A stretch of DNA of 64,000 bases from Gryganskiella cystojenkinii (GCA_015852425.1 JAAAIG010000029.1:1-64000); one strand, 5' to 3'. Counted from the stretch's first letter, positions 11,086 through 24,306 are shown. Notes: generated by a model not told the origin, from the sequence alone. Numbers and translations are program-made.

Positions 11086-14000
11086 ATGAGCATTACCTTG
11101 GAGTAAGTATTTCTTTTTGTTTTCTGTGCCCAGGTTGACTTGTTTGCCAAGCAGCCAAGCAATCAAAACAAACATCTGCGACCTCATTTTTTCTATTGGG
11201 CGAAGACTCGAAAACGCTCAGGGACACAAGGGAGAGACAACGCAAAGAAGCAAGAGTCGACAGTGGCGGTGTCCAGGCCCTGTTTCTCTTTTCTTCCTTC
11301 CCTCGATCTGATGTGAAAAAAACAGAAACGCAAACAAACACAAACATTGTGCGAATGATCACCCGCCCTCCTTCCTCACCCTCCACTGCGCACCTCTTAA
11401 CTAACCCCCTCATACCTATCTTATCTCATCTCTATCTGTTCCCTCCATAGTGATGTGCAGACAGCCCTGCCTGTGGTTTACTCCATCACCTCGGCCCTGA
11501 CCTTGGTCTACCTCTCGCGGAAGCCTGTCCATCTGGACCAATATGATGACCTCCACCGGGGTTCGGATTCCGAGACCATCGAACATGATCCCTCTTCAAT
11601 TGAAACCCTCCAAGCTCAATACCAGGCCCAACGATCTGCCGGGATGAGCATCAATCTCGCCAGACTCGGTTTGACCTTTTTCCAACTCGGTCTCACTCTC
11701 TTCTCTGTCCTAGTGCTTCGCAACAACGGCGATAGCTCTTTTGGTCAACGGACCTTTGTCGGCGATGTCCTTCAGGCCGTTGTCTGGTCTTATGCCCTGG
11801 TTCTGGCTCTGGTTCATGCCATCCGTCCCGCGGTCTCGTCCCAGTTCTGGATCCGTCCTCAACTTGATGTGTTTTATGCTCTTCAGTTGATCTTGACCTC
11901 AATTCATCTCTATAATACCGAACTCCTCACTCTCCCGTCCTCGGAATGGTCCCTCTGGTTGAAGATGGATACTATCTCGTGGTTGACAGATCTCTTGTTG
12001 ATCTGGGTCTCTTTGGTCACTCGTCCTTACAGCGCTCTCGAATCCGGCAAGTCTTTGAAGGAGGGCGAGATCCCTCGTATCCCTGCCTCGGAGTACTCTT
12101 CGTCCATGTTCGCACAGCTCACGTTCGCTTGGGTGAACCCTCTGGTTTACCTGGGTTTCAAGAGAACGGTTCAAGACGTTGATCTGCCCAACCTGGAGGA
12201 TGCTGATTACTCTTACTCCTCCCTTGCTCTGTACAAGACCATGAAGTAAGCAGGGGCGTTTCTTTTTGTTGCGTTATTATTGCTGTTGATGATGTCGATT
12301 ACTGTTCAACCATGCGTATACCCCCTTCCACACGATCGGGTTCCAACATGCCGGAACTTTGTTTGCGCATTTCGAAAATCTAGACTCAAAAAGCAAGAGC
12401 TCAACTAACGCCGCTTTTTTTATACTTTTTTCTACTTTCTGATTACCTCCTTTGAATTTTTAGGCAAAAGACCTTCTCACGCCGTCTGATGAACACCTTG
12501 AGGTGGGAGTTCTTTGTGCAGTTCCTTTGGTCTCTGCCCTGGTGTGTCCTCGTCAATGCTTCGCCCTATTGTCTGAACAAGATCATCCAGTACATCGAGT
12601 GCAGTGACTGTGGTGCACCCACCTCCGCCCAGTACTCGTGGGTCTTTGGTCTCCTTATTGCCTCTGTCTTTGAGTCGCTGACCATGCAAGCTGCTCTTCA
12701 CAAGGGTCGTCGTATTTATGTCCATGCGGTCTCGATCTGTAACGCCCAGGTCTTTGCCAAGGCACTTCGTCGCAAGGATATGGCCTCTCCCGTGGACAAG
12801 ACCGATGAGGATGGCAAGGAGACCAAGGAGGAGGATCAGAAGAAGAAGGATAAATCGGCCAACATCTCCAGTAAGTGATTTATTTTTTAACCTTTCGGTT
12901 CCACTCATGGTCTATGCCGCTCTAACGAATAAGAGCGAGATAACAAAAAAAAGAAAACTTAAAGCAAAGCTAAAAAATTTGGTTCAAAACACACCTCATT
13001 CAATGCAAACCGGTCACTAATCGTACTTCATTCCTTCTATAGACTTGATCGCAGTTGACGTCAAGAAACTCGAGTCGCCTTTCAGTTACATCTTTTACCT
13101 GTACGGATTCCCGATCCAGTTTATCCTCGCTGGTATTCAACTCTACTGGTTGCTCGGTTACGCTTCCTTGGTCGGCATCGCCTTCATGTTCCTGTCTTAC
13201 CCTATTCCCGCCAAGCTTTACACCGTGATCATGAAGTTGTTTAAGGATATCATGAACACCAAGGATGAGCGCATGGATGCATTGAACGAGATGTTGTCCG
13301 CCATCCGTATTGTCAAATTCTTTGGTTGGGAGTCCAAGTTTGAAGAAAAGATCACGAATGCTCGTGAGAAGGAGCTCCAGCGCACCCGAGAGTCCTACAC
13401 CCAGATCATTCTTGCCGATATCGTTTGGATGATCATGCCGCTCATGAACATGATCGTGGTCTTGATCGCTTACACAAAGCTCTTCCACCAGGATATCTCG
13501 GCCTCCAAGATGTTTACGACTCTGGCGCTGTTCAACATTATGCGTCAGGCTCTCAACTCGTTGCCCTGGCAGATCAAGTCTGCTCTGCAAGCCTCGGTTT
13601 CCATGGATCGTATCGGCAAGTTCTTGGAGGACGAGGAGATTGTCCGGGACACAACTGTGACCAAGATTGACGTCAAGGCCAAGAATGTTCATCCTGTGAT
13701 TGGATTCGTCAACGCAAGTTTCATCTGGCCAAACAAGGAGCACGAACAAACTGCAACCAAGACGGTCAAGAAGGATTCCTGGTTCCAAAAGGTCAAGGCC
13801 AAGTTCTCGAGGACCCCCAAGAAGGTCGAGGAACCCGCTGTGGTCGAGGAGGTCGTAGCACCCCAGGAACGTTTCAAGTTGAAGAACGTCACCGCTGACT
13901 TCCCTGTCGGTCAACTCTCGGTGATTGTCGGACCCACTGGATCGGGCAAGTCTGCTCTTTTGTTGGCTCTCCTCGGTGAACTCGAACGTCTCGAGGGACA

Positions 14001-16749
14001 CATGTGCCTCCCTCGTCTGGATTATGGACCCAACCGCAAACCCGAGGGTGGATCCGGTATTGCCTATGTTGCCCAGACTGCTTGGCTCCAGAACACGACT
14101 ATCCGCGACAATATTCTCTTCGGAAAAGAGTTTAACCAGGAGCGTTATGATGCTGTTATCGAAGGATGCGCTTTGGTTACCGACTTTGAGATTTTGGAAT
14201 CCGGCGACAAGACGGAGATTGGAGAGCAAGGAATTACTCTTTCTGGCGGTCAGAAGCAACGTGTTGCCCTTGCCCGCGCTGTATACTCGGATGCCAAGGT
14301 CCTCCTTCTGGACGATTGTCTCTCAGCTGTTGATACCCACACAGGCAAGCACCTCTTCCAGACCTTGACCGGACCCCTGGTTGAGGGACGCACTGTTCTT
14401 ATGGCCACTCATCAGGTTCAGTTGACCATGAATGCCGCCGCCTATGTTCTTGTCTTGAACAAGGGTGAGGTTCTTGGTACTGGTACTCCCGAGGAGGCGA
14501 TCCGTAACGGATGGGTCGATCACGTGAACTTGACCTCGACTTCGGACGAGGACAGTGAGGTCAGCACTTTGCACGGTGAGGACAAGGACAAGGACAAGGC
14601 CAAGAAGGACAAGAAGAACGAGAAGGAGAAGGTCAGCGTCAAGTTGACAGAGGAGGAGAAGAAAATTGAGGGATCGGTCGCCTGGAAGGTCTACAAGACC
14701 TACTTGGTCGCCTCTGGTGGCTGGGTCTTCTGGATTGGTTTGACCCTCATGTTCTTTATCCGTGAGACGGTCGACATTGGTCAGAACGCCTGGTTGGCGA
14801 TCTGGGCCAACAAGATGGCCGAGGCCACCGGGGCTTTTGCGATCAAGGCCTTTAACGCTATCACGCCCGAACCTGTTGCGCTCGGTGTGTATGCTGCTTT
14901 TGCACCTGTCAACGCTGGTCAACATGACTCTATCACTATGGCCATCATGGGCAATGGCGAGAAGGTCAACGTCAACTACTACCTCGGAATCTACGTCCTT
15001 TTGAACCTTTGTGCCTTGATTCTCGCAGCCGGTACCAACTACTACGTCATCACAGGAGGTCTTCGCGCGTCCAAGGTCCTCCATCAAGAATTGTTGCGTA
15101 AGATTACCCGTGCCAAGGTCCGCTTCTTTGATACGACCCCGATCGGACGCATCGTCAACCGTTTCAGTTCCGATATCTCGACCATCGATGATGAAGTCAG
15201 TAACGGATTGCAAGGTCTCTTTGGATCGTTTGTGACGATTGTCGGTATTATCGTGATCATCTCGAGCAACATGCCCCTATTCATGATTCCTGGTATCTTT
15301 ATTGTCGCTGCATACGGAGTCATTGCTTCGTTCTATGTCCCGATTTCGCGTGATCTCAAGCGTTTGAACTCCAACTCTCGTTCACCTATCCTGAACCATT
15401 TCAACGAGACGTTGAACGGTCTTGCGACGATTCGCGCTTATGGTTTCGAGAGACGGTTCCTTTCTCGTAACCTAGTCAACCTGGATGACAACAACCGTAC
15501 CTTCTTCTTGCTCTGGTCCACGAACCGCTGGTTGCACTGGCGTGTCGATATTGCTGGTGCGTTCGTTGCGTTCACGACCGGTATGCTCGTTCTCCAGAAC
15601 TGGGGCAAGATTGCCCCCGGTTGGGCTGCGTTGAGTTTGACATATTCGCTCATGTTCACCGGTACTATTGTCTGGGTCATTCGTATGTATGCCCAGAACG
15701 AAATGAACTTGAACTCTGTCGAGCGTGTCGCTGAATACATGGAGTTGGAAGAGGAACCTGCTGCGATCATTGAAGGATCTCGTCCTCCAGCTGGCTGGCC
15801 TCATTCGGGAGAGATTATCGTCGACAGGTTGACCATGAAATATGCTGCCGATGCGCCCGAGGTTATCAAGGGCATCTCGTTTCATATCAAGGCTGGTGAG
15901 AAGGTCGGTGTGGTCGGTCGTACCGGTTCCGGCAAATCGACGTTCGCGATCTCGTTGTTCCGTTTCATGGACCCTGCCGGAGGATCGATCCGTATTGATG
16001 GTATCGATATCTGTTCGATTGGTCTTCAGGATCTGAGATCGAATTTGACCATTATCCCTCAGGATCCTATTCTTTTCAAGGGTACTCTCCGATCCAACTT
16101 GGATCCTTTCGGCGAACGTGAAGATCATGAGCTCTGGGAAGCATTGAGACGGAGTCACTTGGTCCCCGAGACGAGGGCCAGCTCGGCGATGCCCAGTAAA
16201 CGCAACAGCTTGGACTTGACTGCCTCGGATGCCTCTGCGGATGCGTCCTCGGCAACGACTCCTCTTTTGGATCCCAAGTCGCCCGCAGTGTCTATCAAGG
16301 GATCGACCACGGAATCCGAGATTGTCGACTCGTCCAAGATCACACTCGATACCCCCGTCAAGGAGAACGGATCCAACTTTTCGCAGGGTCAGCGTCAGTT
16401 GATTGCCCTTGCCCGTGCTTTGGTCCGTCAGTCCAAGATTATCATCATGGACGAGGCCACGGCCAGTGTTGATTTCGAGACTGATCTCAAGATCCAGACC
16501 ACGATTCGTGAGGAAATGTCGGACTCGACGATTATCACGATTGCGCATCGTATCCGAACTATTGCCGATTTTGACCGAGTCTTGGTCATGAACGCGGGAG
16601 AGATTGCCGAGTACGACAAGCCATTGACGTTGATGGACAAGGAGGATGGTCTCTTCCGATCCATGTGCGAGCGGTCCTCCGAGTTTGATGCGCTGTACGC
16701 GATCGCACAGGAGAAAGAAAAAAAGGATCGTGAGGCCTTGGGTCTTTAA
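11086..16749 (+). CDS. Full-length ABCC (MRP/YOR1-type) ABC transporter, copy 1
   Basis: Exons 11086-11102, 11451-12245, 12464-12870 and 13043-16749 give 1641 residues with consistent phases. The 17-base first exon is supported by the paralogue at 18737, which has the same structure and an alignable N-terminus. An N-terminal multi-pass TMD0-like region is followed by two TMD-NBD halves. NBD1 has Walker A GPTGSGKS near residue 703, signature LSGGQ near 806 and Walker B LLLDD, with Asp in place of the catalytic Glu. NBD2 has Walker A GRTGSGKS near 1365, a degenerate FSQGQ signature and canonical IIIMDEATASVD. This NBD asymmetry is characteristic of the ABCC family. A Ser/Ala-rich insert sits between the NBD2 Q-loop and signature. 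Likely ATP-driven export of conjugates or drugs across the plasma or vacuolar membrane; substrate unknown. Confidence 0.95.
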
Positions 16750-17366
16750 AATCAAAAAGCAAGAGAAAAAAAAAGCTTTTTATGTATAGTGGAGGTGTTC
16801 TTTAGTAGTTTATGTTTTTATCATTAAAATTATCATGTCTTTTAGTCAATGCATACAAAAACGACAGGGATTGCCGATTGGAATGAACAGTACCAGAAGG
16901 AAATGCAATCGTTTATGGTCTTTTCGCTCTCCAAAATCATCCTTTCTTTTTGATGTGAAATTCGAGCAGGATGTGATTGGCTGTTAGGGTTCACGGGTGG
17001 TTGCAATGGCATTCGGATGGTCAGCTCGGACAACTTTTCTTTTCCTAATTTTTATTTCCTTTTCCTTCTTTCGTCAATGTCAATCTTCCTCCCTTGACCT
17101 TCCGCATCTTGTTCTTTTGTTCTTCTCTTTTTTTTTCGGATGTGCAGTTTCTGGAGTGCATTCACTTGTTGTTGTCGGGCGTTCTCTCGACAACGCGCAG
17201 TTTTATTTTATTTTTTTGTATACATATGACAGAAAAGACGCCACATCAGAAGAAGTGTTGAAGGTGACTGAGGGCTGGCGAATTTAGAGTTTTGCCGAGG
17301 GCGAGGGCGGTCGAGTTTGGGGCGGTGTCGTTTATTTATCTCTGCTGGTTTAAATAAAAGGCCATA
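16750..17366. other. Intergenic between the ABC paralogues, first part
   Basis: This is the 3' flank of ABC copy 1. No gene is recognised. It ends in a TA dinucleotide (17365-17366) that forms the left target-site duplication of the adjacent MITE. Confidence 0.5.
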
Positions 17367-17627
17367 CAGTCCGTGTCTGCAGTGACTGAAAGTGACTGAA
17401 ATTTTTCAGTCACTGCAGGTTGTTCTTATATTCTGGAATGACCATTGGCCAAACTCTAATGTTCGATATAAATTATTCGAGTCGTCGTATTCAATTTTCG
17501 TGTGCTGCGAAGGTAGACCATCGTCCCACTTCAGGTTGTTAGAACAGGACGACTCGAGTTTGGCCAATGGTCATTCCAGGAATATAAGAAAAACCTGAAA
17601 AATTTCAGTCACTGCTGACACGGACTG
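17367..17627. mobile_element. Tc1/mariner-type MITE with long imperfect inverted arms
   Basis: The 261-bp element begins CAGTCCGTGTC and ends with its complement GACACGGACTG. A TA dinucleotide at 17365-17366 and 17628-17629 flanks it, as expected of Tc1/mariner insertions. The first 25 bases are inverted at the right end with one mismatch. Further in, GGAATGACCATTGGCCAAAC and its complement continue the arms, so nearly the whole element can fold back. The left arm carries an internal duplication of the GTGACTGAAA motif, giving a second nested hairpin. It encodes no protein and would depend on a transposase in trans. Confidence 0.88.
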
Positions 17628-17728
17628 TACATTGTGACACCACGGGCTGGGGTGCGCTGCGCATTATTGGTCACAAGTGTCAATTGGACAATGCTCAAAG
17701 AAACAGCAAAATAATGCTCTAACAAGAT

Positions 17729-17878
17729 ACGAGAAGAGAAGAGGGAAGAAAACGTTCCCCTTGCTCCGTTGGATCCAACGATAAGTGAAGAGAGAATAAA
17801 ACGTTCCCCTTTGCTCCGTTGGATCTAACGAGAAGAGAAGAGGGAATAAAGCGTTCCCCTTGCTCCGTTGGATCCAAC
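17729..17878. repeat. Three-copy minisatellite, about 50-bp unit
   Basis: Units begin near 17729, 17778 and 17828. Each contains ACGAGAAG, CGTTCCCC, TTGCTCCGTTGGATC and the palindrome GTTGGATCCAAC with few substitutions. The low-complexity open frame it creates on the minus strand is not a gene. Confidence 0.85.
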
Positions 17879-18736
17879 TTGGTGATGATTGTCGAACAAG
17901 AAAGAAAAGAACATGAAGATAGTGTAACTCAAAGAAGGTTGCCAAAGTCGTGAATTTGCTGCAGAGAAGAATGATGAAACAAACAACAAAAAAAGGTCGA
18001 GGTTTGAATTGTTTACGCACCGTCATTGAATGTGGCAACTCGACACAATCTGCCTATTTAGGCAGGCTCTCTGTTGTCTCTGTCTGAATCGATTGTTCGG
18101 GCAAGAAAAACCAAAACGACAGGTCAGGAACGGTTGCAGGGCACGCGGAAGGAGATGGAAAATAGAGACTTTAAGGGAAAAAACAAAACAAGAAAAAGAG
18201 CGAGAGAAAATGTTATCAAGGTTTGAGACTTCTCATTCGCCGAAAATGAAAAAAAAAATATTTACTCAAAGTGGGTGTGTGCATCCCCGCAGCAGAATTC
18301 CGTGTGCGAAGGAGTATTTTTTTACCTTTCTGGTTGAGGAACTGTCACGATACGAAAGAGGAGGGACGAGGAAGGCGATGCATATAGCAGGCATTGCTTG
18401 GCTCTTGGCGACACACGTTTACTTTTAGAAAATACCTTTTGGCAACCAAACAAACAAAAAAATTGCTCCATTCGTCAAGACAGCGCCGCTTTGTGTGACT
18501 TTTCTTTCACTCACATAAAATGGGAGCCCAATCTTACCTTTTCCCTCTTTCTTTTCTTCTTTTCTTTTTGTTTCTTTTTCTTTTCTGTTCGTTAGTGCTC
18601 TGTTCCTCGCCCACCTCATTCCCCCTTTCCAACCTCCTCTCCCTTTATAGTTTGTTCTTTCTCTTTACTGGCGTTCCATTCAACGCCTTTCACACTCTTT
18701 GGGCGAGCCAAGAGACTAAAATAAAACTGCGACACA
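17879..18736. promoter_or_regulatory. 5' flank of the second ABC transporter gene
   Basis: No gene is recognised. Pyrimidine-rich DNA is concentrated at 18535-18680, shortly before the start codon. The promoter must lie here, but no specific element can be named. Confidence 0.4.
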
Positions 18737-21700
18737 ATGAGTCCCACAGTCGAGTAAGGAACACACGAAGGTTGAAGATAGTCGGCGCTTATGACCATGT
18801 CCCCCCCCCCTTCACCCCCCTTCCTAACTGTTCTCGGAATTCTTTAGGTTGATCCAGAAGGTGTTGCCGCTGGTATACACCGTCTCCTCAGCTGCGTTTA
18901 TCTACCGGCTGTCCCGGAAACCCGTTCATCTGGACCAGTATAATGCCCTTCAACAGACTGAAGAACAGGACCAGGATGATTACGATCAACAAAAGCAACA
19001 GAGTAGTCAGGAGCGTAAGCAGACCGAATCCGCTGTCCTGCGTGAACAACACATCCTCCAGTTGCGGTACCAGGCTCAACGCGCCAAGGGCATGAGCGTC
19101 GATCTGGGTCGTCTCGGTCTCACGGTTCTGCAGCTCGGTCTTTCCTTGTTCTCGATCGTCTTGATCCACTCCGGTAAAGAGGAGATCCCAGTCAAGGATA
19201 CAGCCTTTGGGGATCTGATCCAGGTCATCTCCTGGACATTTGCGCTGGGATTGTCGTTTGTCCATCTGTTGAAACCCAAGGTCGCCTTTGAGTTCGGTCT
19301 CCGTCCCGTGATGGATTTCTTTTACATCTTGGAATGGTTCCTCGGTGCTGCGAGTTTGGTCCAGGCCGGTGCGTTGTTGATCCCTGTTAGTGAATGGCCT
19401 CAATGGATCAAGATGGAGGTGTTTTCCTGGTTGATCGTGACTTTGCTGCTCTGGATCTCGGCTTGGACAATTCCCTTCCAGGCTGGACCCATGAAATCTA
19501 GACTTTCTTTGGTTAAGAACAAGGAAACCGGTGAGATGGTCTGGGAACCTCGTCAGCCTTCGAGCGAATACGCCTCTTCGTTTTATTCACAAATGACATT
19601 CGGATGGCTCAATTCTCTGATCTACCTCGGTTACAGTCGGACGGTGCAGGATATCGATCTTCCCGATCTTGAGCTGAATGACCACTCCAACTACATCGTC
19701 CGTCGCTTTGCAACCATCAAGTAAGTTTTTGGGTCAATTTTATCCAGTGAGGGAGGAAAAGGGCTCTCATCCTTGTGCGCTTACGAGGACGCTTTCGACT
19801 GACAAACCCCTTTTATTTCGTTCTTAACGGTTTCGTTACCTTTTCAGGAAAAAGACTTTTACCCGGTCCCTGCTCTGGTCTCTCAAGGGCGAGTATGTCG
19901 TCCAGTTCTGTTGGGCCATGCCTTGGTGTATGCTCACCGTTGTTTCCCCATACTGTATGAACAAGATTATCACTTATATGGAATGCACAACGTGTGGACC
20001 CCCAACGTTCGACAACTACAAGTGGGTCTTTGGCCTTTTGATCGCCTCCTTCTTTGAATCCATGTTTTACCAGGCTTCTCTCCATAAGGGTCGTCGTATT
20101 TTTTCTCACGTGACCTCGATCGTCAACGACCAGATCTATCACAAGGCCCTGACCCGAAAGGATATTTCCGCGCCTGCCAAGGACAAGAAGGATGGCGGCG
20201 ATACCAAGGACAAGGAGAACGACAAGAAGAAGAACGTGAACATTTCCAGTAAGTTATTGTTGCCTTTGTTGTTGTTTTTTATGATTTCTTTCGAATTTTT
20301 AGTGTTTTACGGCTCATCCTCCAAGCTGCCAACCGGATGAGTTCCCCTTCTTTTTTTGGATGACGACTAACCAACATGTTCAAAATAATCTTTACAACCT
20401 CTTTTAGATTTGGTTGCTGTCGATCTCGGCAGGATGGTCATCACGTTCGGTTACCTTCATCAGATGTACGGTTTCCCCATCCAGTTCATCTTTGCTTCTA
20501 TCCAGTTGTACTGGTTGCTCGGCTATGCTGCCTTGGTCGGTATCGGTTTCATGTTTGTCTCGTACCCAATCCCAGCCATGCTCTTTTCTGCAATCATGAA
20601 GCTCTTCAAGGCCATCATGTCGACCAAGGATGACCGTATGGAGGGTCTCAACGAGATGTTGTCTGCGATCCGTATCGTCAAGTTCTTTGGTTGGGAATCC
20701 AAGTTTGTTGAAAAGATCGCTGCTGCTCGTGTCAAGGAACTCGAGCAGACCAAAAAGTCTGCTATTCGTATGGCCATTGCCGGTATTGCCTGGATGGTCG
20801 TTCCTTTGTTGAACATCATTGTCATGTTCTTGGCTTACACCAAGCTCTTTGGACACGAGATGTCGGCCGCAGTCATGTTTACAACCTTGGCTTTGTTCAA
20901 TATTATGCGCTCGGCCTTGAACCAGATCCCCTGGAACATCCAGAATGTCATGCAGACCATAGTCTCGTTGGAGCGTATCTCCAAGTTCCTTGACGAAGAG
21001 GACATCGTCCGTGACACGACCGTGACCAAAATTGATGCCAAGGCCAAGACCTCGTCGGATGCTGCACCCGTCATCGGATTCGTTAATGCCTCGTTCGACT
21101 GGCCCAACAAGGAAATCGAAAAAGAAGAGGCCAAGGATGTCAAGAAGGATTCTTGGTTCCAAAAGATCAAGTCCAAGTTCTCGAAGGCTGCCCCCAAGCC
21201 CGTTGAGGAGCCTGTTGTTGAAGCCGCCGCCCCTCAGGAACGTTTCAAGTTGAAGAACATCACCGCTGATTTCCCTGTCGGACAACTCTCGGTCGTCGTT
21301 GGACCCACTGGTTCTGGAAAGTCTGCTCTTCTTTTGGCCCTACTTGGAGAACTCGAACGTCAGGAGGGACACATGTACATGCCTCGTCTCGACTACGGCC
21401 CTTACAAGGTCGAAGGTCGTGGATCAGGTATCGCCTATGCTGCTCAGACCGCCTGGTTGCAAAACTCGACCATCCGCAACAATATTCTCTTTGGAAAACC
21501 CTTTGATCAGGAACGCTATGATGCCGTTCTCGAAGGATGCGCCCTGAACCCCGATCTTGAGATTCTCGAGTCTGGTGATGCTACCGAAATTGGAGAGCAA
21601 GGAATTACTCTTTCTGGGGGTCAGAAGCAGCGTGTTGCCCTTGCCCGTGCTGTTTACTCTGATGCCACTGTTTTGCTCTTGGACGACTGTCTCTCCGCTG

Positions 21701-24069
21701 TGGACTCGCATACCGGTAAGCAGCTATTCCAGACCCTGACCGGCCCCCTTCTCGAGGGTCGCACTGTGATTATGGCCACCCATCAGGTTCAGTTGACGAT
21801 GAACGCCGCCGCTCTTGTTGTTGCCTTGAACAAGGGTGAGATTGTCGGTACCGGAACCCCTGCTGAAGTGATCTCGAATGGATGGGTCGACCACGTTACC
21901 TTGGCCACCCAGGTCTCGGATGAAGAGAGCGAGGTCTCGACCTTGCACGGAGCCGATGCTGCCAAGAAGACCAAGAAGGCCGATCCCAACAAGAAAACGA
22001 TCAACAAGTTGACCGAGGATGAGAAGAAGGTCGAGGGCGCAGTCACCTGGAAGGTTTACAAGACCTACATCGTGGCTTCGGGTGGTTTCCCTTTCTGGAT
22101 CGGCCTCGTCATTGTGTTTTTGATTGGTGAGGCTATTGATCTCAGTCAAAACGCCTGGTTGGCGGTCTGGGCCAACAGGATGGCTGAGACCTCGGGCGCA
22201 TTTGTTTACCGTGCGTTCCAGGCCATGACGCCCGAGCCCATTGCTCTTTCGCTCTACTCTGCCTTTGCGCCCGTTGATGGATCCGCCCCCGGTACTGTGA
22301 ACACCATGTTCAGCAAGGAGCCCGTCAGTGTCAACTTTTACCTCGGCGTCTATGTCTTGATCAGTATCTGTACCATGATCTTTATGACTCTCATGAGCTT
22401 CTACTCCCTTTATGGAACCCTTCGAGCCTCGCGTACGATTCACGAACAACTGTTGCATAAGATCTCGCGCGCCAAGGTCCGTTTCTTTGATACCACGCCT
22501 ATCGGTCGCATCATCAATCGTTTCAGTTCCGACATGTCGACAATCGATGATAGCGTCATGCGTGGTCTCCAATGGTTCATGCAAGGTTTCGTGACCATGA
22601 TTGGCATCATTGTCATCATCTCGATCAACAACCCTGCCTTCATTATCGCCGCCGTTGGTATCGTCACAGTTTATGGTATCATTGGCGCGCTCTATGTGCC
22701 GATCTCGCGTGATCTCAAGCGTTTAAACTCAAACTCTCGTTCGCCCATCCTGAACCACTTCAACGAGACCTTGACCGGTCTCGCCACGATTCGTGCCTAT
22801 GGTTTCGAGAGCCGCTTCCAGTCCAAGAATTTGGTCAACACGGATGACAACAACCGAACCTACTTTTTGCTCTGGTCTACGAACCGCTGGTTGCACTGGC
22901 GTGTTGATATCGTCGGAGCAATGGTCGCCTTCACAACTGGTATGCTGGTCTTGGGAAGCTGGGGTCAGCTCGCGCCCGGTTGGGCTGCCTTGAGTTTAAC
23001 CTACTCTTTGATGTTTACCACCACGATCGTCTGGTTGATTCGCAGTTATGCTGACAACGAGATGTCCATGAACTCTGTCGAGCGTGTCGCTGAATACATG
23101 GATTTGGAAGAAGAGCCCGCTGCGATCATTGAGGGATCCCGTCCTCATGCCTCCTGGCCCGACCGTGGTGAGATCATTGTCGAGAACTTGACCATGAAAT
23201 ATGCTGCCGATACACCTGAGGTCATCAAAGATATCTCGTTCCAGATCAAGGCTGGCGAGAAGGTCGGTGTGGTCGGTCGAACCGGATCCGGCAAATCGAC
23301 GCTTGCGATCTCTCTATTTAGATTCATGGAACCGGCCAACGGTAGCATCCGTATCGACGGTATTGACATTGGTACAATTGGTCTTCAGGATTTGAGATCG
23401 CGTTTGACGATTATCCCTCAGGATCCTATTCTCTTCAAGGGTACCTTGCGTTTCAACCTGGACCCCTTTAACGAGCGTGAGGACATTGAACTTTGGGAGG
23501 CCCTGCGTCGCAGTCATTTGATTCCCGAAAACTCCAAGATGCCTGCTCCTGCGGTTGCTATCGAGTCTGAGGCCTCGACCAGTGGTAGTTCCTCGCCTGC
23601 CAAGACCCCCGCCGGATCCGTCAAGGGATCGACCACAGAATCCGAGATTGTCGACCCTTCCAAGATTACACTCGATACCCCAGTCAAAGAGAACGGATCC
23701 AACTTTTCGCAGGGTCAGCGTCAGTTGATTGCCCTTGCCCGTGCTTTAGTCCGTCAGTCCAAGATTATCATCATGGACGAGGCCACGGCCAGTGTTGATT
23801 TTGAGACTGATCTCAAGATCCAGACCACGATTCGTGAGGAGATGTCGGACTCGACGATTATCACGATTGCGCATCGTATCCGAACTATTGCCGATTTTGA
23901 CCGAGTCTTGGTCATGAACGCGGGAGAGATTGCCGAGTACGACAAGCCATTGACGTTGATGGACAAGGAGGATGGTATCTTCCGATCCTTGTGCGAGCGT
24001 TCGACCGAGTTTGACGCGCTTTACGCGATTGCCAAGGCCAAGGAAGAACAGGACGCCCTGACGCGTTAA
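18737..24069 (+). CDS. Full-length ABCC (MRP/YOR1-type) ABC transporter, copy 2
   Basis: Exons 18737-18753, 18848-19720, 19848-20248 and 20408-24069 give 1650 residues. All three introns fall at the same codons and phases as in the upstream copy, so the two arose by tandem duplication. NBD1 Walker A (GPTGSGKS) is near residue 729 with LSGGQ and LLLDD. NBD2 Walker A (GRTGSGKS) is near 1387 with FSQGQ and MDEATASVD. The copies differ most in the N-terminal region (a longer Gln/Asp-rich loop near residue 45 here), the loop before NBD1 and the Ser/Ala insert in NBD2. The last 285 bases of the NBD2 core are almost identical in DNA to copy 1. Predicted ATP-driven exporter; substrate unknown. Confidence 0.95.
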
Positions 24070-24306
24070 GACAAAAATACATTGACGACTTTGTTTCTTC
24101 TTTATTTCTTTTCTCATTTACTCTCCCCTCTTTACACCCAACCAAAATGTTTTTTTCTTCGTTTATTCCCCTATCCATGGTACAAAAGGTTATCATGAAC
24201 ACAATACCAAAAAAAATATACCATTTCCAAATGATAAATAAACTTGCACAAGAAGACCCTACAAAAAAAAAAGAAAAAAAAGAGGCCGCTGTGTCCCTGT
24301 CGTCCA

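Noticed and set aside
15472..16755. 427-codon minus-strand ORF opposite ABC copy 1
   Set aside because: Antisense shadow of a strongly codon-biased gene; the sense strand encodes the NBD2 half of the transporter.
17664..18038. 124-codon minus-strand ORF with repeated FFPLLFS-like segments
   Set aside because: The repetition is simply the 50-bp minisatellite read in one frame.
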